Below are positions 62,915-64,000 of a DNA stretch of 64,000 nt, in pieces. The translations under genes were made by a program, and so were the position numbers. The DNA comes from Petrosia ficiformis (taxonomy: Eukaryota > Porifera > Demospongiae > Haplosclerida > Petrosiidae). Below the pieces are notes generated by a model. The model ran no database searches and had not been told where the DNA came from. It worked only from the letters and a program-made list of their open reading frames with translations. The DNA is taken from NCBI GenBank assembly GCA_947044365.1, contig OX345653.1, forward strand, positions 4,366,001 through 4,430,000, read 5' to 3'. Each line of letters starts with the position of its first letter. Position 1 is the stretch's first letter.

Positions 62915-63707
62915 GTAAGTATGTATGTATGTACGTATGTATGTATGTATGTATGTATGTATGTATGTATGTATGTATGTATGTATGTATGTATGTATGT
63001 ATGTATGTATGTATGTATGTATGTACATGTATGTATGTACATGTGTATGTATGTATGTATGTATGTATGTATGTATGTATGTATGTACATGTATGTATGT
63101 ATGTATGTATGTATGTAAGTATGTATGTATGTATGTATGTATGTATGTATGTATGTATGTATGTATGTATGTACATGTATGTATGTATGTATGTACATGT
63201 ATGTATGTACATGTATGTATGTACATGTGTATGTATGTATGTATGTATGTATGTATATATGTATGTACATACATAGGCTAAGTATATAGTATACACTTAG
63301 CTGCATACATACATGTACAAATTGTACATATATACGTACATAATTATACACATACTTGGTTGAACAGCATCATAAATGTTCTCTTGTATGAATGGGAATG
63401 AGTCCGGTGTGTCCTCGGAATCAGGTTTTGACATGTGTATTTCTTCAGATGCAACAAACCATCCACTTGAACTTGATAAATGAAACAGTCGAGGAGTGTA
63501 AGACACTGGGTCTGGAACTGAATGTAAAGGGGAAATGAAAAACTCATCACATTGTAAAACAATTAACAAGAATTCAATCTTCAATCCAGTGTAATAATCA
63601 ACCTACTTTTGAGTAGAGAAAGATATAAAGATTTGTCTCCCATTAGAGTCTGCATCTCTTCAGGTTCTGATCCTTCCATCACTTTGACAACTTTAAATGA
63701 AGTTAAT
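61640..63707 (-). CDS. SVIL: Supervillin-like protein, C-terminal part (gelsolin repeats and villin headpiece); 5' end outside the window
   Basis: Actin-binding membrane-cytoskeleton protein. Six exons are visible in minus order: 63607-63707, 63356-63517, 62625-62792, 62441-62562, 61991-62140, 61640-61726, all in frame. Gelsolin-type segments: VSYTPRLFHLSSSSGWFVA, then TLFLLDAHCDIYVWMGWWP and WARDKKLALQTALNYAE, then KVYVVNAGTEPIEFTNLFPS. The GWWP and EPIEFTNLFPSW runs are typical of supervillin rather than villin or gelsolin. The C-terminus is a complete villin headpiece, YTVEELRKRPEEVD, YLSDKDFV, then FKMSRDEFSKLLSWKK and the terminal KKQVDLF, with the Trp, Lys pair and final Phe used for F-actin binding. 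Upstream exons lie beyond the satellite at the window edge. Confidence 0.92.
62180..62415. repeat. GACA/GATG tract with a duplicated 80 bp unit
   Basis: GACAGACAGATGGTAGACAG followed by ACTGATACATGGATGGATTG occurs near 62256 and 62323, with a partial copy near 62389. It fills a supervillin intron. Confidence 0.85.
62824..63275. repeat. (GTAT)n microsatellite, about 450 bp
   Basis: GTAT array with regular GTACATGTAT interruptions in the supervillin intron between 62792 and 63356. All frames through it on both strands are low-complexity Tyr/Met/Val/Cys or Thr/His/Ile strings. Confidence 0.92.
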
Positions 63708-63775
63708 CTATTTTAAGTGAATGATAGTAATAATATAAATATATGGATAATGAAACACACACATAAAGATCACTA

Positions 63776-64000
63776 TGTACATGTAGTCAGTATGGACATG
63801 ACTACATGTAGTCCAGTACATACATGTACATATACAGGGGATGTACATGTAGGCAGTATGTACATGACTACATGTAGTCCAGTACATACATGCACATATA
63901 CAGGGGATGTACATGTAGTCAGTATGGACATGACTACATGTAGTCCAGTACATACATGTACATATACAGGGGATGTACATGTAGTCAGTATGGACATGAC
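63776..64000. repeat. 66 bp tandem repeat, more than three copies, cut by the window end
   Basis: Units of ATGTAGTCAGTATGGACATG, ACTACATGTAGTCCAGTACA and TACATGTACATATACAGGGG then ATGTAC. Copies are about 97 percent alike. Each unit contains internal inverted repeats (ACATGTAGTC with GACTACATGT). It lies in a supervillin intron and continues beyond 64000. Confidence 0.92.

Noticed and set aside
62793..63296. Long open frames on both strands (up to 250 codons) of Tyr/Met/Val/Cys or His/Thr/Ile
   Set aside because: Pure translation of the GTAT/ACAT satellite; the same occurs at 4481-4846, 7297-7668, 11412-11888, 20120-20714 and 43742-44389. No codon structure or homology.

Overview
The window is nuclear DNA from an early-branching animal, most likely a demosponge. 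This is an inference. The genes are metazoan (spectraplakin, EB1, XRCC4, supervillin, CYRI, GAF-domain phosphodiesterase). They are AT-rich, closely packed and cut by many short GT-AG introns, with typical gaps of 0.1-1 kb. Simple repeats, mostly tetranucleotides, fill a large share of the introns. No rRNA, CRISPR, prokaryotic or viral gene is visible.

Layout: (1) 1-13582, plus: 3' part of a MACF1/dystonin-type spectraplakin (spectrin repeats, two EF-hands, GAS2 domain, SxIP tail). (2) 13793-14965, plus: EEF1E1/AIMP3. (3) 15058-15461, minus: DNAJC19/TIM14. (4) 15770-16432, minus: an unfamiliar protein with nine 11-residue repeats and a cysteine cluster. (5) 17478-18315, plus: TMEM205. (6) 18428-22317, minus: an ER-lumenal JmjC protein ending RDEL. 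(7) 23110-26367, plus: DNA polymerase eta. (8) 26498-27716, minus: XRCC4. (9) 27814-28385, plus: ACOT13. (10) 28786-32022, plus: a PDE11/PDE5-like phosphodiesterase with one GAF domain. (11) 32507-34110, minus: an orphan protein with a WH1-like N-terminus. (12) 34373-38067, plus: EB1/MAPRE. (13) 38512-40586, minus: CLYBL. (14) 41064-46221, plus: CYRI (FAM49). (15) 46640-53066 and 53931-61116, plus: two nearly identical ATAD2 copies. (16) 61640 to the window end, minus: C-terminal part of a supervillin-like gene.

The most unusual structure is a tandem duplication of about 7.3 kb at 46060-60500. It carries the last CYRI exon plus ATAD2. Between the copies lies a roughly 310 bp inverted piece of ATAD2 that matches the second copy better than the first. 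The first ATAD2 copy is therefore cut short at its C-terminus, while the second is complete. Smaller finds are a 218-224 bp hAT-like MITE with an exact 8 bp target duplication, a fold-back MITE, a 52 bp palindrome flanked by 10 bp direct repeats, a dispersed AT-rich repeat family, and tRNA-like SINE remnants.

The genes do not form one pathway. Some functional neighbours are present: spectraplakin carries EB1-binding motifs and EB1 itself lies 21 kb away; POLH and XRCC4, both DNA-damage genes, are tail to tail; CYRI and supervillin both act on actin. I inferred exon joins by eye from splice consensus, reading frame and family resemblance. For EEF1E1, DNAJC19, the JmjC gene, POLH, XRCC4, ACOT13, PDE, WH1, EB1, CLYBL and CYRI all exons join in frame from start to stop.
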